Source: Euperipatoides rowelli
Taxonomy: Eukaryota; Onychophora; Udeonychophora; Euonychophora; Peripatopsidae
Strand: one strand, 5' to 3'
DNA: 10,185 bases
Assembly (NCBI GenBank): GCA_003024985.2
Contig: PXIH01S0018133.1
Of this stretch, positions 1 to 7,690 are shown piece after piece (position 1 is the first letter of the stretch; every line of letters starts with the position of its first letter). Below the pieces are notes generated by a model. That model saw nothing but the letters and a program-made list of their open reading frames with translations, did no database searches and was not told the origin of the DNA. A program made the translations under genes and the position numbers.

Positions 1-690
1 TTATTGCAGAGCCTTGAGGTATTCCAATATTTATTGTATTTGTTTTAGACATTGTTTCCATTCACTAAAGTTCTTGTATTTCTATTTAGTAGAAAATCTT
101 CAATCCATTTTTATAAAATAGATGGGGCATTTAAATTTAATTAATTGTTTAGTAAAGTTTGATGATTAACTGTATCAAAGGGTCCTTTTATGTCCATAAA
201 TATAACATCTGTATGTATTCCTTTTTTAGAGCCCTTTAGAACAAATGCACAGAAGTTTTCTAAATTGGTGATTGTAGATTTTCCCCTACAAAAACCATGT
301 ATAAAATGTGTGAGAATAGATGAAGTTTGCAACCATTCATTTATCATATTTAAAATAACCTTATTCACAAATCTTAGCAGCAGCAGGTGTTGTAGTGATA
401 GGTCTGTAAGAGTTTAGTAAGTTTCTTTTCGTTTTTTTAAATTTAGGTATTATTGTTTCAAGTTCAAATACTCAATTATTTTACCATTTAAATAAAGATA
501 AATGTAATATTTTACATAGTAAAATAGAATAAATTTGGACATTATTTTATAAAGAACATAGATAAGCCATCATCTTCACTTATATTTGAGTTTTTCATAT
601 CAATAATCACATCATATATTTCAGATTCTTTTATTTTAGGAAGGTCATCAATGTTTATATTTTGACCTATTTTTCTAACATTGTAATTTG
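1..690 (-). pseudogene. Non-LTR retrotransposon reverse transcriptase fragment, broken, runs off left edge
   Basis: This is the remnant of the ORF2 reverse transcriptase of a LINE-type element, the enzyme that copies element RNA at a nicked chromosomal target. Reading right to left, I see a linker with SEIYDVIIDMKNSN and DDG (about 565-630), the SYRPIT box (394-411), GFCRGKS (276-296), motif A FMDIKGPFDTVNH with its catalytic Asp (162-200), and GIPQGS (8-25). This is the family's usual order. The longest open piece is 141-368. The SYRPIT, motif A and GIPQGS pieces are in different frames, so there are several frameshifts and stops. The FxDD catalytic box and the carboxy end would lie beyond position 1. 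In motif A the usual Ala before Phe-Asp is Pro. A CR1/L2/Jockey-like clade fits best, but the clade is inferred. Confidence 0.85.
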
Positions 691-732
691 GGGAGTTTTT
701 AGAATTCTAGCTTAAAAGCCTGTCAAAAATGA

Positions 733-1050
733 TGGGAATTACCTTCCTCCCCCCCCCCCCCCACACACACACTTCAGCAGTTCCCCCTCGTACTGCCAAC
801 AGGAAAAAAAAGGGGTGGGGCTGCACAATAGGCCCAAGGGGGCACATGTGCACAGTAAATTTCCAACACCCCCTTTATAAAACTCCCATCTGATTGGAAC
901 AATAAGAACCCAATCCAACGATTACTTTCAACGCCAGACTTGTGGTTTTTCCTACCAATCAAAAACCTTCATGGAAAACAATGGTTTTCAAAGCCCATCA
1001 ACAGTGACATCTAGCAGCGGGACAAACTTCCGTTAATGACCAAAGTATCC
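733..1050. other. GC-richer block of unknown origin inside non-LTR remnants
   Basis: This block of about 318 bases is clearly richer in G and C than its surroundings and starts with the C14-(AC)5 tract. It separates two stretches that both read as parts of a minus-strand non-LTR element. The 7-base word AAAATGA occurs at both edges (726-732 and 1051-1057) and could be a target duplication, though so short an AT-rich word may be chance. I see no coding similarity, no convincing inverted ends and no RNA-polymerase III box that I would trust. It could be a short interspersed element or another small insertion. The origin is unknown. Confidence 0.35.
749..772. repeat. C14 homopolymer followed by (AC)5
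   Basis: Fourteen consecutive C (749-762) run straight into five AC units (763-772). It is a simple-sequence tract. The exact length may be unreliable because long C runs are hard to sequence. Confidence 0.9.
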
Positions 1051-1200
1051 AAAATGACCAAACTTGCCTTTTATTAAATTGGATAATTCATTAAATGCAT
1101 CAGCTATTTCTTTGTCATCATATATTCATTTATCCTATATCTATACAGTTTATAACGGTTTTAGATTTTTTACCATTTTTTAGAAAATTAAAGAGATGTT
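1051..1200 (-). pseudogene. Possible upstream piece of the non-LTR ORF2 (endonuclease-RT linker)
   Basis: On the minus strand 1084-1119 reads DDKEIADAFNEL. This resembles the 'EIA.AFN' segment that precedes the reverse transcriptase in many CR1/L2/Jockey-like ORF2 proteins. Just upstream (about 1150-1190) is FLKNGKKSKTV, also plausible for that linker. The piece has the right strand and lies on the right side to belong with the RT fragment at 1-690, from which the GC-richer block separates it. Stops and frame changes are present. The match rests on a dozen residues, so the assignment is tentative. Confidence 0.45.
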
Positions 1201-1667
1201 CATTTTTAAGATGCGTTCTGAAGCATTTGCTTCTGATGACTATCATAAGGATGATATATTAGATTTAATCCTTATGCGTAGGGAAAATAAAAATGGCAAA
1301 TATACAAAATGTTTCAGACCCTTTAGAGTTATATATTTAGTAAGGAATATTTAGATATTGTGAATTTTATTAAAAAGGAATGTCATGCATTACCCATAAT
1401 TCATTTTAATTAGATCCCCTAGAGACCAAATTAAAAAAATATGTTACGCAGGTGTAGTACAAACAGTCTGTGATTTCAGCTTTGCCATCATGAATGCTGT
1501 AACGATTTATTGGAACAACTATAACCATTTAAAAGCGTATCTAAAATTTACTTACAGTCTTGTTACAAATAATATTAGCATAAATGAATGTTCACGAATA
1601 ACACCTATTTTTTATGTTGCGCCCATTTGATGAAAATCATAGCTAGTGACATAAATAAAATAGTTGG
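1201..1667. other. AT-rich stretch without recognisable feature
   Basis: No open frame, RNA gene or clear repeat is visible on either strand. It may be further decayed sequence of the non-LTR element to its left, but nothing in it supports that. Confidence 0.5.
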
Positions 1668-2310
1668 GAATTAAATTATTAAATTATTTACTCATTATTT
1701 CAAGTTTAAGCCAGAGCTTATACAGGTTCTACATAGTAGAAATACAATCAAAACACACAAACAAACAAATACAAAACAATCAATGTTAGGATACATAATC
1801 ACCACAAATTACAAACAAACAAATACAAATTGTTTGATCATCCACTAATCAGATCATCAAGACTCATTGGAAATCTTACAATGTATTTTTAAATCTAAAA
1901 AAACTTGACTTGAATAGCTCCGAAGGAAGACTGTTCCAAGTGCTAATATTTCTTCTTAATACCGAGTTTGAAAAGTGTTATTTTCTAGCCAATGGAATAT
2001 TTATACAGAAATTATGCCTTCTGTCGATTGGTCTATGATTGATCAAGTAATAGTTATTAATATTATGCTTGATTATCACCTCCTTATATATATAAAAATA
2101 AGATCATTAATCTTATATCTTAAACTTGGGTTTAATGGAGTAATTTTTTTTAATCTATGTACATAAGATCATTTTTGCAATCCGACAATCTTTTGGTCAT
2201 CTTCCTAAAGACATGATCTAATTTTTTGTCATTTTTTCTGTAAATACCGGTTATCGAATCATAGTCAAAAATAGGTTGCATATAGTAAGGATAAAGAACG
2301 TTAAAGAATT
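1668..2310 (-). mobile_element. 3' end of a second, 5'-truncated non-LTR retrotransposon
   Basis: This is the carboxy end of an RT protein followed by a 3' untranslated region, reading right to left. About 2180-2305 reads YYMQPIFDYDS then FRKMTKRL, matching the 'Y.RPILEY.S..W ... QRRFTKRL' thumb region. Next come a RLKKITPLNPSLRYKINDLI segment in a shifted frame and a WNSLPSELF box (1912-1938). An open stretch then ends at a TAA at 1876-1878. The rest (1668-1875) fits a 3' UTR and ends in two tandem ATTAAATT units, like the short repeats that end CR1-type elements. Loss of everything upstream of the thumb is the usual 5' truncation. At least two frameshifts make it dead. Confidence 0.8.
1757..1829. 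repeat. 19-bp direct repeat in the non-LTR 3' UTR
   Basis: ACAAACAAACAAATACAAA occurs identically at 1757-1775 and 1811-1829, 54 bases apart. The sequence between the copies is not repeated. On the element's sense strand the repeat is a T/G-rich tract in the 3' UTR. Confidence 0.85.
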
Positions 2311-2716
2311 TAGAGTCCAATGTTGAACATGTTTACAATTTAGATATGTAATTGTAATTGCTGGGCATTTCACATCCAAGACATTCCAAAAGCACTTAAA
2401 TGGTTTGAGGGTCTTGTCATTTTATGTGAGTCAAAAACAAAACCTTGTGTGTGAGGCAATACAATTATTGAACAGTTTTTGTGATTTAACATAATATGCA
2501 TGATGATATTCATGATATTAATCATTCTTTGGCTGATGAGGATTTTGCTGTAAGTGATACAACATACAAATCCAGCCCATATTATAATTGTTTCTTTAAA
2601 TGACATTAGTAGCAATTTAATATTATTACCCAGAAATAATTGAAATGTTTCCTAGAAAATATTTCCCATAATGGTCTGGTATTTTATTTAAATTTTTTAA
2701 TATTAATATCAAACAT
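2311..2716. other. Stretch with no assignable gene
   Basis: This lies between the truncated non-LTR element and the decayed plus-strand remnant. Short plus-strand stretches read without stops for about 40 codons (around 2350-2490 and, in another frame, 2490-2600), but I recognise no family in them. A minus-strand open stretch over 2370-2615 has no recognisable motif and is probably chance. Confidence 0.4.
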
Positions 2717-2875
2717 AATAGCAATGAACTAGTTGAAAATTGGTTTGGGGTAGTAAAAAACCATTTACTTGCTAGTGCTACTAATGTGGTAGATTTATTC
2801 AAAAAATTAGACCACTAGTTTTTTCAATTCACAAACAATTTAAATATAAATATACCCAAAATAAAGATGTTCATC
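2717..2875 (+). pseudogene. Decayed plus-strand coding remnant with VENWF motif, family not identified
   Basis: From 2717 the plus strand reads NSNELVENWFGVVKNHLL and continues for about 33 codons to a TAG after LDH. It then stays open in the same frame for another 17 or so codons before a cluster of stops. The pattern of an acidic residue, a Trp-Phe pair and a Lys-Asn pair recalls carboxy-terminal parts of some transposases, but I cannot name the family. It is two bases out of phase with the open frame that begins at 2896, so joining the two needs a frameshift. Confidence 0.3.
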
Positions 2876-2895
2876 AAATAATAGAATAGTTAAAG

Positions 2896-3102
2896 ATGAC
2901 ACATCTAGATCAAAGACAAAAGATAGAGTGTTCAGCAAAAAGGACTAAAAAATCACATACATATTTTGAACCTCATTTATTTAAAAAATCAAATGATTTG
3001 CAAAGTAATAAAATATCAGTTGTTTCTATAAATATTTCAAATAAGGCACAAAAATCACAACTAGAAAATTTTCCTTCTAATAACATTCTTACAAATGACA
3101 TA
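2896..3102 (+). pseudogene. Interrupted plus-strand ORF, left part (Lys/Ser/Asn-rich, unknown)
   Basis: There are 69 codons from an ATG at 2896, rich in Lys, Ser, Asn and Gln, with no family I recognise. The frame runs straight into the left end of the pogo-like element and then stops four codons inside it. If the element and one copy of the TA duplication are removed, the codon ATA at 3100-3102 is followed in phase by GCC at 5951, and the frame stays open for 51 more codons. This suggests one older coding sequence cut by the transposon. The ATG is only the first one after an upstream in-frame stop, so it may not be a true start. Confidence 0.5.
3101..3102. repeat. TA target-site duplication, left
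   Basis: The TA directly outside the left inverted repeat pairs with the TA at 5949-5950. Confidence 0.8.
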
Positions 3103-3125
3103 CATCAACCGGGGTAACTTTGGCC
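3103..3125. repeat. Terminal inverted repeat, left
   Basis: It begins CATCAACCGGGGTAACTTT and ends GGCC. It matches the reverse complement of 5926-5948 with one mismatch in 23 (G here, A in the other end, at the 20th base). Confidence 0.9.
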
Positions 3126-3589
3126 AACTTTTCTAAGTTTTTTTTACACAATGGGTAACATTTTTTTAAAACATGTATTAAAAAATCATGTACAATATTT
3201 TTTCTGTTTTAGCTTGAACAGATGAACAATTTAATATGGGAGTGTAAAGTTTTTGAAAGTTCATTACACCCAAAAACATTTTTGGAAAAAGTGGGCCAAA
3301 GTTACCCTTAATTGGGGTAACTTTGTATCACATGTTGAAATCCATTGAAAACAAGCCATCAGATGACTTGGTCTAATGTTAGACCAAAGAAAAATACTCT
3401 ACAATTTGTTTTGTATAAACTATTACCTGCTTTTAAATATAGTGATGGTCAATGTAAAAAAAAAAAAAAACGTAGAGCACTGAAAATAAATTTATTTTCT
3501 TTATCACAAGTCAACAAACTAATTCAAACATGGTTATTATACGGTACCGGTATTGAAAAAGTATTAAAATTGACAATGTTAGTAACTAA
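3126..3589. other. Left subterminal region of the pogo-like element, non-coding
   Basis: This lies between the left inverted repeat and the end of the transposase. It contains an inverted pair of end-like motifs, GGGCCAAAGTTACCC (3293-3307) and GGGGTAACTTTG (3314-3325), six bases apart, and a partial copy, GGGTAACATTT (3153-3163). A run of 15 A lies at 3456-3470. The plus-strand open stretch 3345-3593 gains its Lys cluster from that A run and shows no other coding sign. Confidence 0.65.
3293..3325. repeat. Palindromic pair of transposon-end motifs
   Basis: GGGCCAAAGTTACCC is followed after TTAATT by GGGGTAACTTTG. Both arms carry the core of the terminal repeat in opposite orientation. Likely roles are extra transposase-binding sites or the scar of an older end-to-end join; the sequence does not decide. 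Confidence 0.75.
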
Positions 3590-5388
3590 TTAAACATAAT
3601 TATCAAGTTCAGGAACAGAAAATTGGTTCCGTTTTGATATTATTTTAGGTGGGGCAATCTTGCACAATACATCCTCTCAGTCGTACATCTCTGAGTCTTT
3701 TCGTTGTGGCCATCGCCAACACTTCAATTTTTTTCCCTTGCAATCAACAATAGGTCCTTCTGGGATAATATTGATAATTCTGCCAGGATGTTTTACCCCA
3801 TTAAAAAAAGATAATGATAAAATTGTCAATGGTACATTCTTCAGGTTTTACCTTCTCAATGACATTGGAATCATTTGATCTTGTTAACCCATCATCAAAT
3901 TCAGAATATGTTTCACTTACTTCATCTGACTCTAATGGCACTTCTTCAGAGTCAGCTTCTACAGAGGAAGTTGGACAGAAAACGTTCCTTTTTGGAGTTG
4001 GCTTAGGCTTTGAAGAAGGGCCAGATTCAGCTTCAGCTGCTTCAAGATCCTTAACAGAAATGCTTTTAAGAGCAGGCACCTCTAATTTCTTCCTCCTCTT
4101 CTTAGGACCACTTGGGGTACTACTGGTAGTTATAAAATCAGCTCTTTTCTATCCAGCTGCTCTAAAAAGGCCTCCCCAACAAGTTTACATCAATGTTTGT
4201 TCGGTTTTTGGGCAAACGATTAACTAGCTTCTGCTTATTAAAAGGATAAATCCCACACTTTTCAAATCCAGTGATTATATTTTGTGCCTTATTCTTATTT
4301 AAGCTGTTCATAAGTTCCTTTAACAATGGTGGAAATACATCCTTTGGGATTGTGGGGAACTTTGGACTTGATTTTGACTCCTTCTATTTGTTTAAAATTT
4401 GCCACCACTGTCTTTTCATTGGTGAAAAAAATGTGACATCCAATGGCTGAGTGAGAAGGGTAGTGTTGGATTGTAAACACACAAATCTTATATTATTATC
4501 TTCACACAGCTGTAGGACCCGCATACTAATATGAGAAGATAAGTTATCGCTAATTATGACAACAGGCCCATTTCATTTCTTACCTCAGGAAAAAATTGTG
4601 ATTCGAACCGATCTTAAATGTTATGCCATCAAACCACCCACTTTTGGTGCGATTGTTGCGGGAATTTTCAGGACCATTTTCGGTCCATGTAGACCATATA
4701 TGCTCAGCCTTGTATACAATGTATGGCACTAAGCATTTTCCTTGTGCATTCCCACAAAACATGATAGAAGTTGAGGTCTTACTAAAATTACATGTTTTCA
4801 ACATACTTAGCACCTCGTTTACATATTACCTTTTTATTTCCTGGATCATCACTTAAGTTTGTTTTGTCATAGTTCCATATACAAGATGGTGGATATCTTT
4901 TATAACATTGCCAGATTGTCCATATAATTATTAATATCAGCTTCACTTATTTCTGCTCGAACCTTCTTTATGTTGGAGCTCATTCGCACTGAGAGGGTAG
5001 GATGACACTTTAAAAATGATTTTATCCACTCATAACCAGGTAGATTGTTTTTAAACATGGAAATAGTGACTCCTTTTTTGTCTAAGTAACCTTTGACAGC
5101 AACACAACAATCAAAATTAACCACTGGCAATCCATAATCGAATAACCTAATGAGGTGTTGTTCTAAGGCATTTTCTTCTTCCTCAGTAAATAACCGTGAG
5201 CGACCAACATTTTTTCCATGATAACCAACCAACTTATGTTATATGGTGGATCTTGGAATGCCAAACCTTGTTGATGCAGCATGTTGAGTCATGTGATGAG
5301 AACGGATAGCATCTAAACNTATTAATGTTTCAGGAGTATAATTTGCATAGGGCCTAGTATCAAGCTTTTTCTTGACAGTCCTGGGCAT
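3590..5388 (-). pseudogene. Broken pogo/Tigger-like transposase (HTH_psq, CENP-B HTH, DDE)
   Basis: The protein would bind the element's ends and catalyse its excision and insertion. The start is the ATG at 5386-5388 (MPRTVKKKLD), followed by a psq-type helix-turn-helix with HAASTRFGIPRSTI. A CENP-B/Tc5-type region lies at 4900-5232 (LPGYEWIKSFLKCHP). Then come the catalytic NYD (Asp 4866-4868), KSGWFDGITF, VVIISDNLSSH (Asp 4546-4548) and LTQPLDV (Asp 4438-4440), with 35 residues between the last two. GFEKCGIYPFNK (4234-4269) follows, then a Ser/Glu-rich tail with a basic KKRRKK (4086-4103). About 600 codons is normal for the family. Damage: an in-frame TAA at 5239-5241, frameshifts near 4900, 4812, 4600, 4345 and at a seven-T run (3803-3809), and NYDE changed to NYDK. 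Confidence 0.9.
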
Positions 5389-5394
5389 TGTTCT

Positions 5395-5670
5395 CTGAAA
5401 CAACAAAAAGTTATCAAATTTATTGTTTTTGTATTTATTTTGTATTTTATAACCTTAAAACTAATCAAAATAAAGATTTTAAAAGAGATAAATTACATAA
5501 AAATAGAAAAAGGTAACCTACAAATGATTGGGCCAAAGTTACCCCAAAACCTGGGCCAATGTTACCCCCAGATAAAACTCAGTTATTATTTAAAATCAAG
5601 GAAAAGAAATTGATATATTACACTTTAATCTTCTTTCTACACTAATAAAAGAATAACAAATATCACTTAC
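5395..5670 (-). other. Possible 5'-UTR intron of the transposase
   Basis: On the minus strand a consensus donor GTAAGT begins at 5670, and a good acceptor (a T-rich tract, then TTTCAG) ends at 5395, six bases before the transposase ATG. This would be a 276-base intron in the leader. Two direct copies of GGGCCAARGTTACCCC-like motif lie within it. This is a prediction from splice-site appearance only. Confidence 0.4.
5530..5568. repeat. Two direct copies of the transposon-end motif
   Basis: GGGCCAAAGTTACCCC (5530-5545) and GGGCCAATGTTACCCC (5553-5568) start 23 bases apart, in the same orientation as the right terminal repeat. They are probable internal transposase-binding sites, by analogy with elements that carry subterminal repeats. 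Confidence 0.8.
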
Positions 5671-5925
5671 TGAAATTTTAGTGAGTTTTATGACAGTTGC
5701 TCAGATGGAAGCTCAAGACTACAATTTTTGCAACATCAGCAATACACCCAGTTGACTAGTGCTGCTTTGGTGGTAGAATCATGAACTACTAAAACACTGA
5801 CTAATTCTTGAAGCCAGTGCTGCTACCTATCTGTTGGTACCAGAAATATCAGCATTGGTCTATAACTTGAAGCACTGCAATAAAACTAATCTTTTTTTAC
5901 ACATAGGCCAAAGTTTTATGCAAAG
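5671..5925. other. Right subterminal region of the pogo-like element
   Basis: This would hold the promoter and first leader exon of the transposase. No open frame has recognisable content. A further partial end motif, GGCCAAAGTT, lies at 5906-5915, just inside the right terminal repeat. The plus-strand ATG at 5834 opens a frame that belongs to the interrupted ORF only from 5951 onward. Confidence 0.5.
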
Positions 5926-5948
5926 GGCTAAAGTTACCCCGGTTGATG
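5926..5948. repeat. Terminal inverted repeat, right
   Basis: It reads GGCTAAAGTTACCCC then GGTTGATG, the reverse complement of the left end with one mismatch in 23. Confidence 0.9.
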
Positions 5949-5950
5949 TA
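5949..5950. repeat. TA target-site duplication, right
   Basis: This TA lies directly outside the right inverted repeat and pairs with 3101-3102. Confidence 0.8.
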
Positions 5951-6106
5951 GCCATTTCTCTAAATTGTAAACAGTATACTTTACAAAAAAGTAAAAGCAG
6001 CATACAATCTAATGATATTCAATTTATGGATATTAATAAAAATGAAATGCCTACAAATTTAAATACCTCAAATAAAAGTGAGAATATTCTTATAACCAAT
6101 AATTAA

Positions 6107-6196
6107 TCAATACAAGAAGCCGAAGTAGCAGATGAAGAAATAAAATAAGAAGTAGAAGAGTAAGTAGAAAAAAACAAAAAGAAACAAGAAGCAGAG
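6107..6196. repeat. Purine-rich GAAGCAGA-type tract, left half
   Basis: The plus strand is an almost pure A/G tract built of loosely repeated GAAGCAGA/GAAGTAGA words. The same kind of sequence resumes directly after the Gypsy element, so the element landed inside it. Confidence 0.75.
6192..6196. repeat. CAGAG target-site duplication, left
   Basis: CAGAG directly precedes the TG of the left LTR and is repeated directly after the CA of the right LTR (9790-9794). Confidence 0.8.
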
Positions 6197-6393
6197 TGTG
6201 ATGTATCAAACAAACAAACAACATAAAAGATGAAAGAATGGTTTTATATAATATACCATTAATAAAGGTACAAACACACAATACAACCTAACTGGTTAAT
6301 NTTTACTGTTTACAGGAGCTCTGCTCAGCAATGTGCTTTAATACGCCATGATGGCCGCAGACCATGTCCCCTTCTAGTGTCCTATATATGACA
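6197..6393 (-). repeat. 3' LTR of the Gypsy element (left copy)
   Basis: It is 197 bases long, starts TGTGAT and ends GACA on the plus strand. By eye it differs from the right LTR by about nine substitutions and a few small indels, roughly 5 percent. It contains an unresolved base at 6301. Confidence 0.92.
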
Positions 6394-6410
6394 ATAACCC
6401 CCACAAAAAA
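6394..6410 (-). promoter_or_regulatory. Candidate polypurine tract
   Basis: In element orientation a GTGGGGG run lies a few bases upstream of the 3' LTR, where second-strand DNA synthesis is primed. The tract is short and the assignment rests on position. Confidence 0.4.
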
Positions 6411-6481
6411 AAATTTACTTTTGTATAAACTAAAACTAAATTTACAAACATTTTGTTAAAACTAAACAATATTACTAAAAT

Positions 6482-6883
6482 TTACAAATTTAACCTATCT
6501 GGCTTTCTAGATAGTCTTTTAGACCTTCTCAATGTTTGTGCTTCTTGGTCTTTACTTTCAACATTCTTGGAATTAATCACATCTATTGGCTTATCGTGAA
6601 TGTCCTTTCTCATGACAGTTTCATCCTTTTGAATTGGCTCTTTTTTATCTTTGACGTCTTGGTTCTATTGTGCTTTTTGTGGAACTGCTGTTCGCAGTTG
6701 ATCTACATGCATCTCTCTTCCATTATCAAGCTTGCAAGTTTTTGAACTAGTTTTCTTAGCAATGATGCCTGGTTGCCAAGCAATTCCATCCGATGCATGA
6801 ATTTTATATAATACATTTTGACCTACATCAAAGTCTCTATCATGGTAAATCTTCTGTAGATTTTGACTTTGGTGAACCTTCAT
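6482..6883 (-). pseudogene. Carboxy-terminal part of Gypsy pol (after integrase core)
   Basis: This reads YHDRDFDVGQNVLYKIH, then WQPGIIAKK, LDNGREMHVDQLR, and after a TAG near 6668 continues in phase to RRSKRLSRKPDRLNL and a TAA at 6482-6484. It corresponds to the DNA-binding/targeting end of Ty3/Gypsy integrase with the usual 'W.PG.I' and 'HVDQLR' blocks and a basic end. The TAG interrupts what was probably a Gln codon. The segment is separated from the integrase core by a stop and a frame change near 6880. Confidence 0.8.
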
Positions 6884-7366
6884 TTATGTTCCTGCATGAA
6901 TGAATGAAAGTCTTGTTCTAACTCTCTTAGTCTCTTCCCAGGAACAATTGTGATGGGGCCATCCCAGTCGTAGCTTGTGGCATAGAGTGCTGCATCAACA
7001 AAAAAATATGCCAACTTGTGTCTTAAATTTGTTGTGTCATTTACGTCATTATACATCTTGTATTGAGCATCTTTTACATGTTGCACAGTTTTTTCTGCGG
7101 AACCTTTCGACTTTGGGTGATATGTTGGAACAAGNGTATGCTTTATTCCATTCAGCCTAAGGAACTGTCGGAATTCAAATGTAACCAACTGCGGACCATT
7201 GTCTGAAACTAACTCTAAAGGTATACCGTAACTTGATATCAATTCTCTGAGGACTTGAATGGTACTGGCAGAAGTGGTTGATTTCATTACTTTCACCTCT
7301 AACAATTTTGAATGAGAGTCAACAAATATAAAAAAAGGTCATTTCCGAACTGTGCAAAATCGATAT
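6880..7366 (-). pseudogene. Gypsy integrase catalytic core, frameshifted
   Basis: This domain joins the element's DNA to the host chromosome. The three acidic catalytic residues can all be seen: Asp in HIDFAQF (7359-7361), Asp in SDNGPQ (7201-7203) and Glu in GSAEKTVQ (7093-7095). There are 35 residues between the last two, the DD35E spacing of retroviral-type integrases. VDSHSK follows the first Asp in a different frame, so a frameshift lies near 7330-7345. One codon (around 7135) contains an unresolved base. The core ends at a stop near 6880. Confidence 0.9.
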
Positions 7367-7386
7367 GCACCCTGTCCAAGGGCAAC

Positions 7387-7690
7387 TTAGGCCAGATCCA
7401 GGACTGCAGAGGTGAAACGAGGCATCTTTTGCTGATGAAGGCATGAATAACACCTTTGTGCTATATCAGCATCCAATTTTGGCCACCACATGTATAAGCG
7501 TGCGATCTGCTTCATGTGTACTATTCCTGGATGGATGTCATGAAGAATTTCAAGAACACAATCTCTAAATACCTGAGGAATAACCACCCTCATGCCCCAT
7601 AACACACATTCTTCATCTATAGACAATTGTTCACGACGTATATAAAATGGTTGAAGTTCAGCAGGCACTACATCTCGCCATTAATACTTT
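7387..7690 (-). pseudogene. Gypsy integrase zinc-binding (HHCC) domain
   Basis: This is the amino-terminal domain of integrase. It reads LHDIHPGIVHMKQIARLYMW and then a Cys-x2-Cys pair (CYSC), the usual His-His-Cys-Cys arrangement of about 40 residues, within an open stretch at 7387-7668. It follows the tail of RNase H after about 130 bases and leads directly to the catalytic core, with a stop between them (7384-7386). Confidence 0.88.

Larger units (their letters stand above)
3103..5948 (-). mobile_element. pogo/Tigger-like DNA transposon, 2846 bp, both ends present
   Basis: This is a cut-and-paste DNA transposon of the Tc1/mariner-pogo superfamily, oriented right to left. The ends are 23-bp inverted repeats starting CATCAACCGGGGTAACTTT. 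The dinucleotide TA lies directly outside both (3101-3102 and 5949-5950), as expected for this superfamily. One transposase gene fills the middle. Extra copies of the GGCCAAAGTTACCCC motif lie near both ends. The insertion splits a plus-strand reading frame. The transposase is broken, so this copy cannot move by itself, though intact ends could in principle be used by a related transposase. Confidence 0.9.
5951..6196 (+). pseudogene. Interrupted plus-strand ORF, middle part, ending in acidic/basic repeat
   Basis: This continues in phase the frame of 2896-3102 once the pogo-like element is removed. The first 51 codons are Ser/Asn/Lys-rich and end at a TAA (6104-6106). The same frame then goes on as a Glu/Lys/Ala-rich stretch (QEAEVADEEIK and similar), with two further stops, to the CAGAG that borders the Gypsy element. 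Stops of the TAA/TAG type in a GAA/GAG-rich tract fit decay of Glu codons. The function is unknown. Only the reading phase and the similar composition connect the pieces. Confidence 0.4.

Noticed and set aside
774-962. Minus-strand open stretch in the GC-richer block
   Set aside because: Its composition follows the simple repeat and the GC-rich block. No family, and no continuation outside the block.
1757-1829. CRISPR-like repeat-spacer pattern
   Set aside because: There are only two copies of an A/C-rich low-complexity 19-mer in a eukaryotic 3' UTR.
3345-3593. Plus-strand open stretch with a Lys/Arg cluster
   Set aside because: The cluster comes from the A15 run. The stretch lies in the non-coding subterminal part of the transposon and has no recognisable motif.
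3814-4227. Plus-strand open stretch of 137 codons
   Set aside because: It lies exactly antisense to the Ser/Glu-rich tail of the transposase. The minus strand has the family-consistent reading, including the basic KKRRKK segment.
3314-5545. An inner transposon bounded by GGGGTAACTTTG and CAAAGTTACCCC
   Set aside because: Neither inner copy has a TA directly outside, and the inner repeats match over only 12 bases. The outer pair matches over 23 with TA on both sides.
6090-6281. Very hydrophobic minus-strand open stretch
   Set aside because: It is the complement of the purine-rich tract plus part of the LTR. A Leu/Phe-rich translation is expected from T/C-rich sequence and does not indicate a membrane protein.
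6536-6745. Plus-strand open stretch of 69 codons
   Set aside because: It is antisense to the end of Gypsy pol, where the minus strand reads as a continuous family-like sequence.
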